A stretch of 64,000 bases of DNA from Periplaneta americana (GCF_040183065.1 NC_091125.1:127269621-127333620), one strand, 5' to 3'. Positions 45,131-56,650 are shown, numbered from the stretch's first letter. A program made the numbers and translations. The notes: generated by a model from the sequence alone, not told the origin.

Positions 45131-45204
45131 TATTATAATTATATAAATTCATTCGAGTATTGACGGCTGGTGACAAAACACGCAAGATACAATATTATGT
45201 TCTT

Positions 45205-45246
45205 TTTCTTAATAAAGCATCTATCTAAATCTATCTATCTATCTAA

Positions 45247-45309
<63 letters not shown>

Positions 45310-46410
45310 CATCCATCCATCCATCTATCCATCTATCTATCTAAATCAATCTATCTATCTATCTAAATCAATCTATCTATCTATCTAAATCTATCTATCT
45401 AAATCAATCAATCTATCTATCTAAATCAATCAATCTATCTATCTAAATCAATCAATCTATCTATGTAAATCAATCAATCTATCTATATCAATCTATCTAT
45501 CTATCTAAATCAATCAATCAATCTATCAATCTAAATCAATTAATCAATCAATCTAAATCAATTAATCAATCAATCTAAATCAATTAATCAATCAATCTAT
45601 CAATCTAAATCAATCTAAATCAATCAATCAATCTATCAATCTAAATCAATCAATCAATCTAAATCAATCAATCAATCTAAATCAATCAATCAATCAATCT
45701 ATCTATCTATCTATCTATCTATCTAAATCAATCAATCTATCTATCTAAATCAATCTATCTAAATCAATCTATCTAAATCAATCAATCTAAATCAATCAAT
45801 CTATCTATCTAAATCAATCTATCTATCTATCTAAATCAATCTATCTATCTATCTAAATCAATCTATCTATCTATCTATCTAAATCAATCTATCTAAATCA
45901 ATCTATCTATCTAAATCAATCTATCTATCTATCTAAATCAATCTATCTATCTATCTAAATCAATCTATCTATCTATCTAAATCAATCTATCTATCTAAAT
46001 CAATCTATCTATCTAAATCAATCTATCTATCTATCTATCTAAATCAATCTATCTAAATCTGTCTATCTCTCTATCTATATCTATCTATCTATCTATCTAA
46101 ATCTATCTATCTATCTAAATCTATCTATATATCTATCTATCTATCTAAATCAATCTATCTAAATATCTATCTATCTATCTATCTTAATCAATCTATCTAA
46201 ATCTATCTATCTATCTATCTAAATCAATCTATCAATCAATCTATCTATCTATCTAAATCTATCTATCTATCTATCTAAGTCTATCTATCTATCTATCTAT
46301 CTATCTAAGTCTATCTATCTATCTATCTAAATCTATCTATCTATCTAAGTCTATCTATCTATCTATCTAAATCTATCTATCCATCCATCCATCCATCCAT
46401 CTACCTACCA
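45205..46410. repeat. 1.2-kb ATCT/AATC tetranucleotide block
   Basis: Arrays of ATCT interrupted by AAATCA/AATC units, giving composite blocks such as (ATCT)n-AAATCA-ATCT. The left part starts with pure ATCT, then CCAT; the middle is richest in AATC; the right end passes through AAGT-like variants into CCAT again (46380-46400). The open frame at the left (Ser-Ile-Tyr-Leu repeats) is an artefact. Confidence 0.97.
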
Positions 46411-47156
46411 ATCTCAATAGTTCTGGTTACCATTTCATTTTCCTGAACATCTCAGTGATTAAGCACGTTCTTTGAATGGGCATTTGATGGAAAGATAGAA
46501 CCTAGAATCATCAACTAGTAGGCTATACGTTCTCGTTAAAAAAACGAACGTAATTTAATTCTTTCCTTTTGATATTCAATTCTTATTTTCTTCACAAATA
46601 TTATGCAAAGTAATATATAATTGTCATCATCTCATCTATGTCTCCCGTTCGAGTGTAAGGCCCACCTGTCACGGTTTCAATACTGAATTTTCAGCCCACC
46701 TCTTCTTTGGACGATCCGAGGTTCTCTTCCCATGTGGAAGGAAAAAGGTCATACGTACTCCATATCTCACATCCGTAACATGGTACAGCGGACTCTGGTT
46801 TCATTCCCGATAAAGGAAAGCGAATAGACACTATCTGTTATCTTGTGTGCATCCTTCTGAATAGTGATCGGTTCCTTCTCTGCATCCTAAATATCGTAAG
46901 AAATATTAGAAGAAAAAGGGCTGAAGGAAGTTAATTGTTTGTTATTAATATCTTTATTTTCTCACTGTGATCTAAGTATTAGCAGTTTTGTTTCCCTGCA
47001 GAAAAATTAATTCTAACCTCCATAAGAACTGGATTTTTCTCTCACCACTATGCTTGTGACGGGTTGTTTCTGTCCTATTCTGGCTTCATGATCAGGAAGT
47101 TCAATCCGGCGTTGTTTCAGAATCCTTGATATAATGAGGATATTGAAGAGCCAACC
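46411..47156. other. Non-coding sequence, nothing recognised
   Basis: No supported gene. ggtttcattcccgataaagg near 46798 is box-B-like but isolated. Confidence 0.4.
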
Positions 47157-47290
47157 CACCTAGTCTCGGTGTAACAAGAGTATGTTACAAGGCAGCGCTC
47201 GGGCGTGGGTTCAAATCGCGCTTAGCACGTTTATCTGCTGGGCTTTTTCCTACTTTGCCACCAACTTTAACCTGAATGTCAAGTAATTTA
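47157..47290 (+). mobile_element. tRNA-derived SINE fragment, probably family A
   Basis: cggtgtaacaagagtatgtt, then ggcagcgctcgggcgtgggt and tcaaatcgcgcttagc correspond to a degenerate box A to box B of the family A head, followed by ggctttttcctac. Body truncated. Confidence 0.5.
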
Positions 47291-47479
47291 CTTAATTTTC
47301 AAATTACTTTCACTTACAGTTCCGTAGAAATTTGTATACGCTATTTTCTTGCTTTTTTTTTCAGAATTTTCTCTTCCATAAACAAATTTTTTAACTTTTA
47401 GTTCCCGACCATAATAGTATTATTCGTATCGCATTTTTTTTCTGGTTACAGAAGGGGCAAATATTCAACAGCATAAAGT

Positions 47480-47595
47480 AACATAATTTTTACAATAAAA
47501 TTGTGTTATGTATCAACATTTTTAGTATTTCTTGTAATAAGACCTCTATTCTATAAATTAGGATTAAGTATGCTGATAACTTTTCTGGTATTAAT
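47480..47595. repeat. Local dispersed repeat Y, copy 1
   Basis: acaataaaattgtgttatgt ... attctataaatta ... ataacttttctggtatta is echoed at 50585-50690. The two are 3.1 kb apart in the same orientation. Confidence 0.6.

Positions 47596-47644
<49 letters not shown>
47596..47644. repeat. (AAT)n microsatellite at LINE 5' junction
   Basis: Runs directly into the truncated LINE at 47645. Confidence 0.95.
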
Positions 47645-47645
<1 letters not shown>

Positions 47646-48036
47646 GGTTCTTAGGAAAATATTTGGGGCTAAAAGGGATGAAGTTACAGGAGAATGGAGA
47701 AAGTTACACAACGCAGAACTGCGCACGTTGTATTCTTCACCTGACGTAATTAGGAACATTAAATCCAGACGTTTGAGATGGGCAGGACATGTAGCACTTA
47801 TAGGTGAATCCAGAAATGCATATAGAGTGTTAGTTGGGAGGCCAGAGGGAGTAAAACCTTTGGGGAGGCCGAGAAGTAGATGGGAAGATAATATTAAAAT
47901 GGATTTGAGGGAGGTGGGATATGATGTTAGAGACTGGATTAATCTTACTCAGGATAGGGACCGATGGCGGGCTAATGTGAGGGCGGCAATGAACCTCCGG
48001 GTTCCTTAAAAGCCATAACTAAGTAAGTAAGTAAGT
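47645..48036 (+). mobile_element. LINE (RTE-like) 3' fragment, (AAGT)n tail
   Basis: Starts aggttcttaggaaaatattt (KVLRKIFG region) and reaches ...gggttccttaaaagccataa followed by ctaagtaagtaagtaagt. The coding order is the same as at 43891; one frame break falls near KLHNAELR/ARCIL, after which [20 protein letters not shown] and the RWEDNIKMDLREVGYD tail are intact. It is bracketed by (AAT)n upstream and (ATT)n at 48037-48087 downstream. Confidence 0.88.
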
Positions 48037-48043
48037 ATTATTA

Positions 48044-48089
<46 letters not shown>

Positions 48090-48095
48090 TTTCGT

Positions 48096-48445
48096 ATACG
48101 CCGAGTTAGTCCTGTGGTAGCGCGTTTACCTCAGACTACCCAGCTCGGGTTCGATTCCCGGCTGGGTCAGAGATTTACGTGTGAAATTTCTACCTCGAGA
48201 CTAGGAGAGATGGCGGTGCACAACTTCTAATCACTAGATTGTGCAGCAATATATACCAGGGTTAAATCCCAAATCTCTCCGCATTCCATATGAAGAGAAG
48301 GTATATGTAATTATTGATAGTGATTCGTTCGTTACTGGGGGGCGTCAACCTTGGACAGCCCCCTTGCCGCTATTCGATAGGAGTAGGCTACGTGCCGGCA
48401 CTGGGTTCCCCCTTCTCCCTTCCTCATCATCATCCTCACCCATTC
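48096..48445 (+). mobile_element. tRNA-derived SINE, family G, interrupted by a MITE
   Basis: Head tacgccgagttagtcctgtg with box B gctcgggttcgattcccggc at about 48146, body with gcattccatatgaagagaag and attcgataggagtaggctac. A 528-bp MITE interrupts it at 48451, and the related 3' sequence may resume at 48982 (gcacagcgtggcccatcgaa ... aaatgggtcacagtcctgca) to about 49150. Confidence 0.7.
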
Positions 48446-48450
48446 CTTAC

Positions 48451-48978
48451 GAGTGTATTCCGAATCTCAGCGCTGAGTAATCCGATGGCATCACTGTGTT
48501 CCGAATTTCAACGATGACGTCACTGATGCTCCACCGGTGTCGCACCGGTTCCATCAGCTTGCAGAGGTGGTGGCAGTCTCCATCAGCTGCCATCAGTGAA
48601 TCTGATTGGTTCTTGTATAGGGCGGGAATTAGCAGACGAATAACATCGTGCACTGTTGTGTCATGGCGGTGTGTTCTGCTTTGGTTCTGCTGTATTGTTT
48701 GTAATGAGCACAACGTAAAAACAATATGTTAATGGCTTAGGAGCGAACATTTCAACGGGCCAGTTATTACTACTGGTTCAAGAAATAAATTGTTTATGAT
48801 CTCTTTTTTTTTAACGAGATGACAGTAAGGAAATTTCGCAAAATCTTGCTAGCGTAGCACAGACAACAACTTTTACAGCCGCCATGTTAGCCATCGAACC
48901 TCCAGCAGTTTTGTTCCTATTTCGCTATAGCGTGACGTCATTGTTGTCCACCGGTCCGGTGAGATTTGGAATACGCTG
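48451..48978. mobile_element. MITE with short TIRs and 3-bp TAC flanks
   Basis: Left end gagtgtattccgaatctcag, right end gagatttggaatacgctg (reverse complement), with tac at 48448-48450 and 48979-48981. No transposase; frames are unsupported. The 3-bp flank suggests, but does not prove, a PIF/Harbinger-type mechanism. Confidence 0.6.
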
Positions 48979-49152
48979 TACACTACACTTACAAAGACAC
49001 TCACCTTAGTACACAACATAACCCTCCACAGATACTCATCATGCACAGCGTGGCCCATCGAAGTGGTGTGCAACTAGAAAATGGGTCACAGTCCTGCATC
49101 TATCCCCATATTGCGAAATTCGAATCACGCAAGTGAAGTAGGTAGGCATTGG

Positions 49153-49156
<4 letters not shown>

Positions 49157-49188
<32 letters not shown>

Positions 49189-49190
49189 AC
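49157..49190. repeat. (CA)n microsatellite
   Basis: About 30 bases of CA dinucleotides at the end of the SINE-like segment. Confidence 0.95.
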
Positions 49191-49244
49191 ATTCTTTTCG
49201 TAGGAATAATCCAGACATTCTTCTTTTTCCATGTATGCTTTCAC

Positions 49245-50290
49245 CTCCAAACTCTCCTGGACCGAAGTAGCTAAAGAAACCTGGAGGAAATATAACGCAG
49301 CTACCAGAGCAATAAGCTACCTAAGTGGCATCAATCGAACGGTTGTATAACCGAAACACTCCTCCACCTATACAAAGCATTGGTTAGATCCCTATGCATA
49401 TATCCCTCCATTTTCCTCGCACAAGCCCCTCCAACGACCCAATTGAAATTTGAAGCACGCGAAAGAAGAATTCTCCGCCAAATCTTCCACCTGCACAGAC
49501 GCACCAGAAATAACACAGTTTACACTACCACAAAAACAAAGCCACTCTTCACACACCTAAACAACATAAACAGGAAATACACACATTCGTCAGTAAATCG
49601 CGTATATACACAACACATCTTCGCAAATCCCCCGAACACAAACAACAGAACAACACTGGAGAAACTCCTCTACAACTACCACCAGCCCCCACCACCAAAC
49701 TAAAACACACAAACAAAACCACAAACACGTGTTGGAAATTTGAATGCTGTCTGAGAGGACACACGACAGCAACAGAGAGGCAGATGAATAAAATAACACC
49801 ACACCATGAAAGTCTCCATAACGATTCAGACGCTTCTGCCACTGGAAGGGGAAACTCAAAAATGTATGTATGTATGCACAGTGTTCTGCCCAAGAGCAGG
49901 TCTTTAACTGCAAACCCAGCATTTCCCTTTCTTGCTTTCCTCTTAATCTCCCCATATAATACTTTAATGCTGTCTATCAACTGATATCTTTTACCCCGAA
50001 CTCTTGTCCCGTTCACCATTCCTTAAGCATTCCAAATTAACAAATTAGGCCTACACCAAAATAATTAAAACAAAAAAAAAAAGTAAAAAATAAAATAAAA
50101 TAAAATAAATAAAAAGCCAATCACCGCACTCACACACCTACTGGCACTTAAGCCAGAAATAGTGTATAAGTATGTAAATATATATTTATTGTTATTTATG
50201 TACAATGGCTGGAGAGGGCATCCTGCGCGTATAAGACCCTAAAACGGCCTCTGGCTCAAAGCCAGTAAAGTCAATAAACATCAACATCAT
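49245..50290 (+). mobile_element. LINE 3' part (ORF2 C-terminus plus 3' UTR)
   Basis: Frame pieces read ETLLHLYKALVRSL-like, then PSIFLAQAPPTTQLKFEARE and RRILRQIFHLHRRTRNNTVY, the region after the RT palm where LINE proteins read LYKxLVRxxxxYxxxxF; the frame then stays open to a stop at about 49700. Downstream is about 590 bases of 3' UTR ending gcctctggctcaaagccagt-aaagtcaataaacatc. 5'-truncated. The long - strand frames here are artefacts. Confidence 0.6.
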
Positions 50291-50584
50291 CCCTTATTTC
50301 ATCCTTCCAAGTAGTCGGTGCCTTCTTCGTTTTCTTTTCCAATAAAGAACTTCTTTACTTATCTCACTATCCTCTCTTCACTTTGTGTGACCATACCATC
50401 TGATTGTAGTTCTATTATTTATAGAAGTATACTTTCCTTTCTTCCCATTCCTACTTATCACGTTATTTTTCACTTTATCCATTATTAGTATTCTCGCTGG
50501 TCGTCTTAGATTCTATCTTCGTGGCCAACAATTTATTTCTCAGTTTCAGTATCAATATTTCTACATCATGAAGTTGGGTAGTTT

Positions 50585-50690
50585 TACAATAAATTGTGCT
50601 ATAGCCCTATACCAACATTTTAGAATTTCTTATAATATATGTATTCTATAAAATTTAATTAAATGGACTCATAACTTTTCTGGTATTATT
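50585..50690. repeat. Local dispersed repeat Y, copy 2
   Basis: acaataaattgtgctatagc ... gtattctataaaattt ... ataacttttctggtatta, matching 47480-47595 with about 20% difference. Confidence 0.55.
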
Positions 50691-51035
50691 AGGACTATTA
50701 TTATTAGTTAATTATTAGTAAATGTATAATTATTTTCGTTTTCTCCCATTCGATAAAACAGTATGAGTTACAGCAATTATTACAGTGTACTGCGCATAAA
50801 ACATGTCAGATATCGACGATCATAGATAACTGCATTGCTGATGTCATTGCTTCTTGTCTGATAAGGATGGTGGAACTATTCCAGTTATTGACGTCTTGAC
50901 AGTGACAAAATAAGCTTTCCATAAACTTTTATTTCCTGTGTTATGTCAATGTACGTAAAGCTGTTTCTTTCAAAGATGAAATGTTAGTTTCAATTGCGCT
51001 GCTACACCTAATAAGGACATCTCTTTGGTCTTCTT

Positions 51036-51076
<41 letters not shown>

Positions 51077-51132
51077 ATTTGTCATGATTAATCAAAATAT
51101 TATTCATTTTTCTATATATACTCTGATATAAC
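50691..51132. other. Non-coding sequence with (ATT)n
   Basis: (ATT)n at 51037-51074; nothing else recognised. Confidence 0.4.
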
Positions 51133-51140
51133 ATTACAAC

Positions 51141-51958
51141 TAGGGCTAGGATTCTTAGGTAAATAAATGTTTTATTTGCATTATAATAGAAACTTGTAAT
51201 TGTGTTGTAAGTTTCGGGCAAGATCACTTGAGCATATATTTTCAATTTTATTTCACATAAAAACATATTTTTAAATTTTTTATGTAAATACATATTTTCA
51301 AATATTTACATAAAAACACATAAAAATTAAGTTTTCGGCAAATAATTTTCGACAAAAGCCCCATTTCAGATTAATCACCACCCGAATATTCGATGCATTG
51401 CTTAGACATGACAGCTGGCAACTGTTTCTCGGAACTGCATATATGTGGACCTGAGGAACTGCAGTCTGCTCTCTCACCACAAGCCATAAGAACTGTCACA
51501 ACTAAAAATTGTACTTTAACTAACACACATAACATTGATGTGTCATTTAGGAGTGTCTTTTAAGTTATTATAATGCTGATTCAGGAAACAATTATAATTA
51601 TTTCATAAACATCAGCTGCTTCTGTTTTCGTTTCCAATCATAAATATGTCTCTAGGAGTGCATGTTTTTTTCCAATATCCAGAGCGATCTTTTCCCCAGC
51701 ACAAGGCAGTGTTCCGCAATAATCGTCAGTCATTTGTGATGGACAAGGTGAGGATGAATCTCATTGTGTACTGTAATTCTTCAGCAGTTGGTGAGACAGC
51801 AAAGTTTATTCTGATGAGTATTGCATATTGTTTAAGTACATATTCACATAAAATAATTGAAACATTTTTTTTTTCCTTTTTTATCACATATTATCCCGAT
51901 TTTTAGCACAAAAAGTAAACATTTTCCCGATTTTTAGCACCTAAGAATCAGAGCCCTA
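51141..51958. mobile_element. hAT-like DNA element, 8-bp imperfect TSD (818 bp)
   Basis: TIR tagggctaggattcttaggt at the left and its near-complement (cacctaagaatcagagccct-a) at the right. The flanks attacaac (51133-51140) and attatacc (51959-51966) agree at 6 of 8 bases. The interior has two opposed short frames (51298-51480 on -, 51646-51906 on +) that I cannot assign to transposase domains. Confidence 0.6.
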
Positions 51959-51966
51959 ATTATACC

Positions 51967-52840
51967 AGTTCAGTAGACACGTACAGAAGCCGTACTTCTC
52001 TTAATCAGGGCTTGAAAATAAAATTGTCTTGAGTGATAGGTCCGCAACATTTCTGATGTTTGTATTTCTGTAATTATTTAACTTGTTATTAGGGAAAAAT
52101 ACTAACATTTTTCACGGATGGATTCACTATGGGATATCAATGGAGCCACTTACTTTCAGCAGTACATTGTCCAATAAAGAACCACCGGCTATGTCATACC
52201 TCATAATGGAATAATAACAATAACAAAAACAATAGTTTTATCAATGCTATAACGGCACAGCACATGCTATAGGGTTTTGTTATATACCTGCAAAAACTTT
52301 GTGAATGTACTGTACAAGAAGAATGTCATAAAATACAAGCAAATAAAACGAAATTCTTGCATGAAGAGCAGAACTTTACAAAATTAGATAGCAAGAAAAA
52401 TGAGGTGAAACTTCTAAATGAATCAAATAAATGAAGGTGTGGTATATATCGAGAAACTGTCAGATCACTTAGGTCAGTGGTTGACAAACACCACGAAATT
52501 GTGACGTAATAGAAATGCAACCCGCATACCACTAACGCAGGGAGAGGGGTGGAGTGGGTATCTCCTCAGGTAATGCAGAAAATAACAGTGCAGAGACGGA
52601 CTGTGACCAAAAAAACAAAAGCAATATAATATTCTTCTACTTATTAACTATACACACTTTTTTCCATATTATATTTTTTTATTATCCTATTCATTATTTT
52701 TGTATTATTAATAAAATAAAATAAATTTATTTTCTTATTTGCCATAAAAAGAACGTGTACTTTACATCAGCAGATATTTGAAGTTAGAAAAGCGTACTTG
52801 GCTGGTCACGAAGTTGTAAATTACACTACATACTTCAAAA
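51967..52840. other. Non-coding sequence, nothing recognised
   Basis: No supported features. Confidence 0.4.
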
Positions 52841-52844
52841 AAAC

Positions 52845-53016
52845 GTTGATGTATTTTACTCCGATTAAGACATAGAAGCCGATACATTTTATTGTTTATT
52901 AGTTAATGAAATATTCAAATTACGTCTAAAAACGTGGAAGTATTTTACAATGATTAAGACATAGATGTCAATAATTTTTATTGTTCGTTTATTAATGAAA
53001 TATTCAAGTTACAGGT
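52845..53016. repeat. Tandem duplication, ~85-bp unit, two copies
   Basis: gtattttactccgattaaga and gtattttacaatgattaaga head two adjoining units that both continue catagaagcc/catagatgtc ... ttattgttt/ttattgttc ... attaatgaaatattcaa. Confidence 0.75.
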
Positions 53017-53377
53017 AAGGGCGTGGTAGTCTCCATAACAAGAAGAATAGTGACAACGTACATTGTTTTTTTTTTATACTTCATTTAAAATTTTACAACA
53101 AATTAGGTATCTCATATTTTTGCCATCTGCACAAAATACTTTTCCTCCCATGCTCCTCAAAATTAAGTTTTTACTTATTATCCGTTTTCGAAAAGACATC
53201 GAAACATATTATCCTACACGCTTGTAACATTACATGTGTACGTCCGCTGCTGATAAATGTCTTTACTTATATCGAAGTTAAGGCTGCAAACAGAGGGTAG
53301 GGGTATGATGTCATGGTTACGCTTGAATGGAGGCAGGGGCATGTGTCGCGACACAGCTTTTGGCGATCACTGACTTA

Positions 53378-53614
53378 GGTCGACACCATACTATATCGGA
53401 CATTTTGTCTCGGACAGGACGATTTTGTCTCGGACCGTCCGATGCGACAGTTCTTACACGCTTTCCTATGAGGCTGCAGCATACTGCAACGGACCAATTT
53501 CCGTTGCAGTATGCTGCAGCTTATAACAATGCGTGTAATCACTGTCACGTAGAACGGTCCGAGACAAACCCGTCCTGTGCGAGACAAAATGTCCGATGCA
53601 GTATGCTGTCGGCC
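53378..53614. mobile_element. Palindromic PIF/Harbinger-like MITE, TTA TSD (237 bp)
   Basis: Two arms of about 110 bp are reverse complements around caattt near 53495. The outer ends are ggtcgacaccatactatatc and the complement of ...gcagtatgctgtcggcc. The 3-bp flanks tta (53375-53377, 53615-53617) fit PIF/Harbinger. Frames on both strands simply mirror each other. Confidence 0.82.
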
Positions 53615-53617
53615 TTA

Positions 53618-54198
53618 CACAAAATGTGGAATGTGAGAATACCTAAACAAGCTTCCTTTCAATAATGTTAGTAAGATGCCCGAAGAGTAACAGATCAGGA
53701 TAGATCTGGGATACGATATGAACATATTGCTAAGCCGGAACAGACGCAGTGCCTTCAAAGCAAAAAGAGCATGAGAAGAAGAACAAGTATGGTTTCTCTT
53801 ATCACTGTGTTTGATCAATAGCGGACATCCCGGAATTCAGTAGTTCAGGGCAGATTTAATATGCATTCATCGGGATTTTAGAGGCAATTACAAAGGATAA
53901 AACATATATGCAATGTGGCTGGATGTCTTTGTGTTACTGGAAAGGAACTTCCTCACCCCTCCCACTTAGTTTTATTGGTGTGGCAATCCTGATGCCACAA
54001 TCTATGCTGGTTGCGGTCTTCACTTCCTTGCTAGTGGACGTAGTGGACTGCTGGCATTATCGTGTGTAAAGTGCAACACTTCGTTTCCACGGTGAGCTTT
54101 AATTCATATTTTTGTTATCCATTATTAAGTTTATACACATGTAGAGTAAGAGAAAAGTTATTTCGTTAAAATCTTTCGATAGATGGGATCTATATGTA
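53618..54198. other. Non-coding sequence, nothing recognised
   Basis: No supported features. Confidence 0.4.
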
Positions 54199-54593
54199 CA
54201 GTAGTGGCAAAAAAAAAAAAAACCAGACCGACCCTTGTAGCTGATATAAAAGAATCCTGTGCTGTGTATTGTGTCAAACTGTGGTAATTTCAATATGGAT
54301 AGTGAAGCCAGAGATATGTACTGCTATTTAATGTAAAAATACGTAGTTATCTTCGCCGAATAGAGGTAGAAATGTAATATTAATGCCAGATGAAAATAAA
54401 ACTCTCAAAGTTTTTTCGTCTGTAAGTTTGAGGCACTGAAGGAAACAAAAGACGGTAAGAATCGAACAAATGCAATACATTTCATTGTTAGAGTTAATTA
54501 TACTAGATGGATGTGTTTTGTGACTAGCAAAATTTGAATCTGTGACTGAAATCAGCTACAAGTGTCGGTCCGGTTTTTTTTTTGCCACTGCTG
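54199..54593. mobile_element. Tc1/mariner-type MITE, TA TSD (395 bp)
   Basis: Ends cagtagtggcaaaaaaaaaa...accagaccgacccttgtagct and its complement, ...ccggttttttttttgccact-gctg; TA at 54197-54198 and 54594-54595. Same TIRs as 13852-14241 but with a non-palindromic interior. Confidence 0.88.
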
Positions 54594-54595
54594 TA

Positions 54596-55631
54596 CACTG
54601 GTAGCCTACTGGTACGTATTTTAACAGGTAACCATTGGTTGGGAGTTCTATTTTCTAAAGTTGCATGCAGTCAAGCTGGAATTTTGTCCTCATTTTCAAA
54701 GAGAACTCCGATAGGTTTTCATCTAATTATGGGTCACATACCTCTTCGATTACCATGGTGTTAATTTTTAAGAGTAACATTTTCATTTTTTCTATTGTTT
54801 TACCTCTATACGTATGTTTTTTTTTTTTCCTTTTGTATTTGTACTTTAATTCCTTTTACTTATTTATGTCTTTTCTCTGCATTTCTTTTTTGTATTTGCA
54901 TTTCTGGTGATGTGACAGGGAAGATCTGATAACAGATTATATAAATAAATAATTTAACTAATCCAACGCACATGCAAAATATACATTGCCTGGAACACAA
55001 AACCTACATAGTACATTAAACAGTAAAAGAAAGTCTCCCCTCCCAGCAGGGGCTTTTGTCCCTACTTTCCCTCTTCCGGGTTATTTTGTCACCAAGATCA
55101 TTGGATCTGTCATCGTTCTATTTATGCTTATTGTCTGCCATGAGGAAATTTTCGATAGACTAGAGCAGGAAAAAAGTATAATTTACTACTCGTATTGCAG
55201 AACCAGCAATAGTCATAAGAGGATACGGCGTCATTTTCGAGTGCACAAGGCAGTCTCTATTATTTCGTTCACAGATTTTCACGGAAATTGGTAGCCTTAA
55301 TTTTCAACATCTCCAGAAAACTACAAAGAGAACACATCTTTATTAAAACTGTACTGTTTCAGTGATTATTAGTTCTCATTTACTACACCTTGGAAGGGCC
55401 GTTGGAATGGATCCCATGCTGCTTGGTCACCTTGGCGGTGTGAAATTAGAGCGGGGGAGGGTGGGAGGTCCCCATTGGGTGGGTGGATGAGGGGTAACAT
55501 GCGGCCGACGGGCTGGTACACTCTTATCCTCATTCATCCCATATACTTCGGGGTGCACAATAGGCCTCAGTATCTAACCCGCCCGTAGCCACCGTGACCT
55601 AACCTAACCCAACATCGTAATGTTTTCAACT
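54596..55631. other. Non-coding sequence, nothing recognised
   Basis: 55400-55600 is GC-rich, with gggtgggaggtccccattgg and a cctaacctaaccc motif. No gene or element edge found. Confidence 0.4.
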
Positions 55632-55803
55632 GTCTATAGCAGCCGTGGCAAAAATGTGACTCACAAGCACATTGTGGTTCGCAATGATAGCAATGCATTT
55701 CTCTTGCTTCCTACCTCCCCTAACCCTCACCCTCTCACTCACTGGAGTCAAACTCCGTTCCATTTGTATTTGTCTCTGACCTGCGAGTGGCGTATCGTCG
55801 CAA

Positions 55804-55860
55804 TGTCTCTCTCGAAACCATGTACCTCTACAAAAACGAAAGTTTCAAGTAGGATGGGAG

Positions 55861-55891
<31 letters not shown>

Positions 55892-55995
55892 AATATGATG
55901 AGAATATTAAATGTATGATTTGTTCACAAGTATTACGAGGAAAACAGTTGTATAACATAAAACGGCATTATACTACATGTCACTCATGAAATATT
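55804..55995 (+). pseudogene. hAT transposase N-terminal zinc-finger remnant
   Basis: Start region plus the finger C-M-I-C ... H-Y-T-T-C-H. The two parts are in different frames across a poly(T) run at about 55867-55888. Confidence 0.75.
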
Positions 55996-56224
55996 AAAAG
56001 GTTAAGTACTGTTATTATTATCATCATCATCATCATCATCATCATCATCTCTGTACGTCGATCCTTTTTTCAGCAGATGTAAGAATTATGCGTTAGATCT
56101 TCGGTTTAAACTCACAGATTTACAATGTGATGTTAAATGAAAGCTAGATGTAAGTACTTGACAAATGTTGAACTTTTCAAATCTTTGCCAAAAAAATAAA
56201 TATCCGAAGCTTCGTTCTTTCGCT

Positions 56225-56396
56225 TGCTACAACTTACGTTTGTGAAAAATTATTTTCAAAAATCAAAATAATAAAAACCAAATTTAGATCACGACTGACA
56301 GACAAATACCTTCGTGATCAACTACAACTGGCAGTAAGTGACATAATTCCTGATTTTGAAACTCTGTCGCAGACACATTCTGAAGACAGTTACTAG
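56225..56396 (+). pseudogene. hAT transposase C-terminal dimerisation remnant
   Basis: About 55 codons: CEKLFSKIKIIKTKFRSRL, TDKYLRDQL, IIPDFETLSQ and a natural-looking stop after HSEDSY. This matches the hATC region (FSxMKxxKxxxRxxLxDxxL). Confidence 0.85.
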
Positions 56397-56650
56397 GTTG
56401 TGATAAAGTGTCCTATGTTTTCTTGTTCATTTCTTTCTTCGTTACACGTACTAAACATTAGTTTGTAACCTTATACTGTAAAAAATTATATTTAAGTGCT
56501 TGACGTAAGGAAAATGAAAATCCATTAATAAGTCAGACAGTTCCTTCACTTCCCCTTAGGCTGTCCGCCTCCTTCCATAGGTGTTATGCACGTTGCAGGT
56601 TACACAGTGACTCGGCGCACGATCACATTTTCGCCACGGATGGTCTATAG

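Larger units (their letters stand above)
55640..56642 (+). mobile_element. hAT transposon, internally deleted, perfect 8-bp TSD (1003 bp)
   Basis: TIR cagccgtggcaaaaatgtga / complement of tcacattttcgccacggatg, flanked by gtctatag at 55632-55639 and 56643-56650. Coding remains on the + strand keep both ends of a hAT transposase: an N-terminal start MSLSKPCTSTKTKVSS (55804) with a BED-like finger CMICSQVLRGKQLYNIKRHY...H (about 55913-55990), and the C-terminal dimerisation region TYVCEKLFSKIKIIKTKFRS followed by RLTDKYLRDQLQLAVSDIIP (about 56230-56380). The catalytic middle is deleted, and a poly(T) run breaks the N-terminal frame. The type resembles GTF2IRD2/FAM200-related hAT proteins. Confidence 0.92.

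Noticed and set aside
45170-45388. Ser-Ile-Tyr-Leu repeat protein
   Set aside because: Translation of the ATCT microsatellite.
45205-46410. CRISPR-like array
   Set aside because: Simple tetranucleotide microsatellite with no unique spacers; eukaryotic context.
49549-50019. 156-codon minus-strand frame with hydrophobic and Cys/Val-rich runs
   Set aside because: It is the antisense of a LINE ORF2 terminus and 3' UTR; no signal peptide context or family features.
55590-55610. cctaacctaaccc as telomere remnant
   Set aside because: Only two to three units; similar short motifs occur by chance elsewhere (about 33663).
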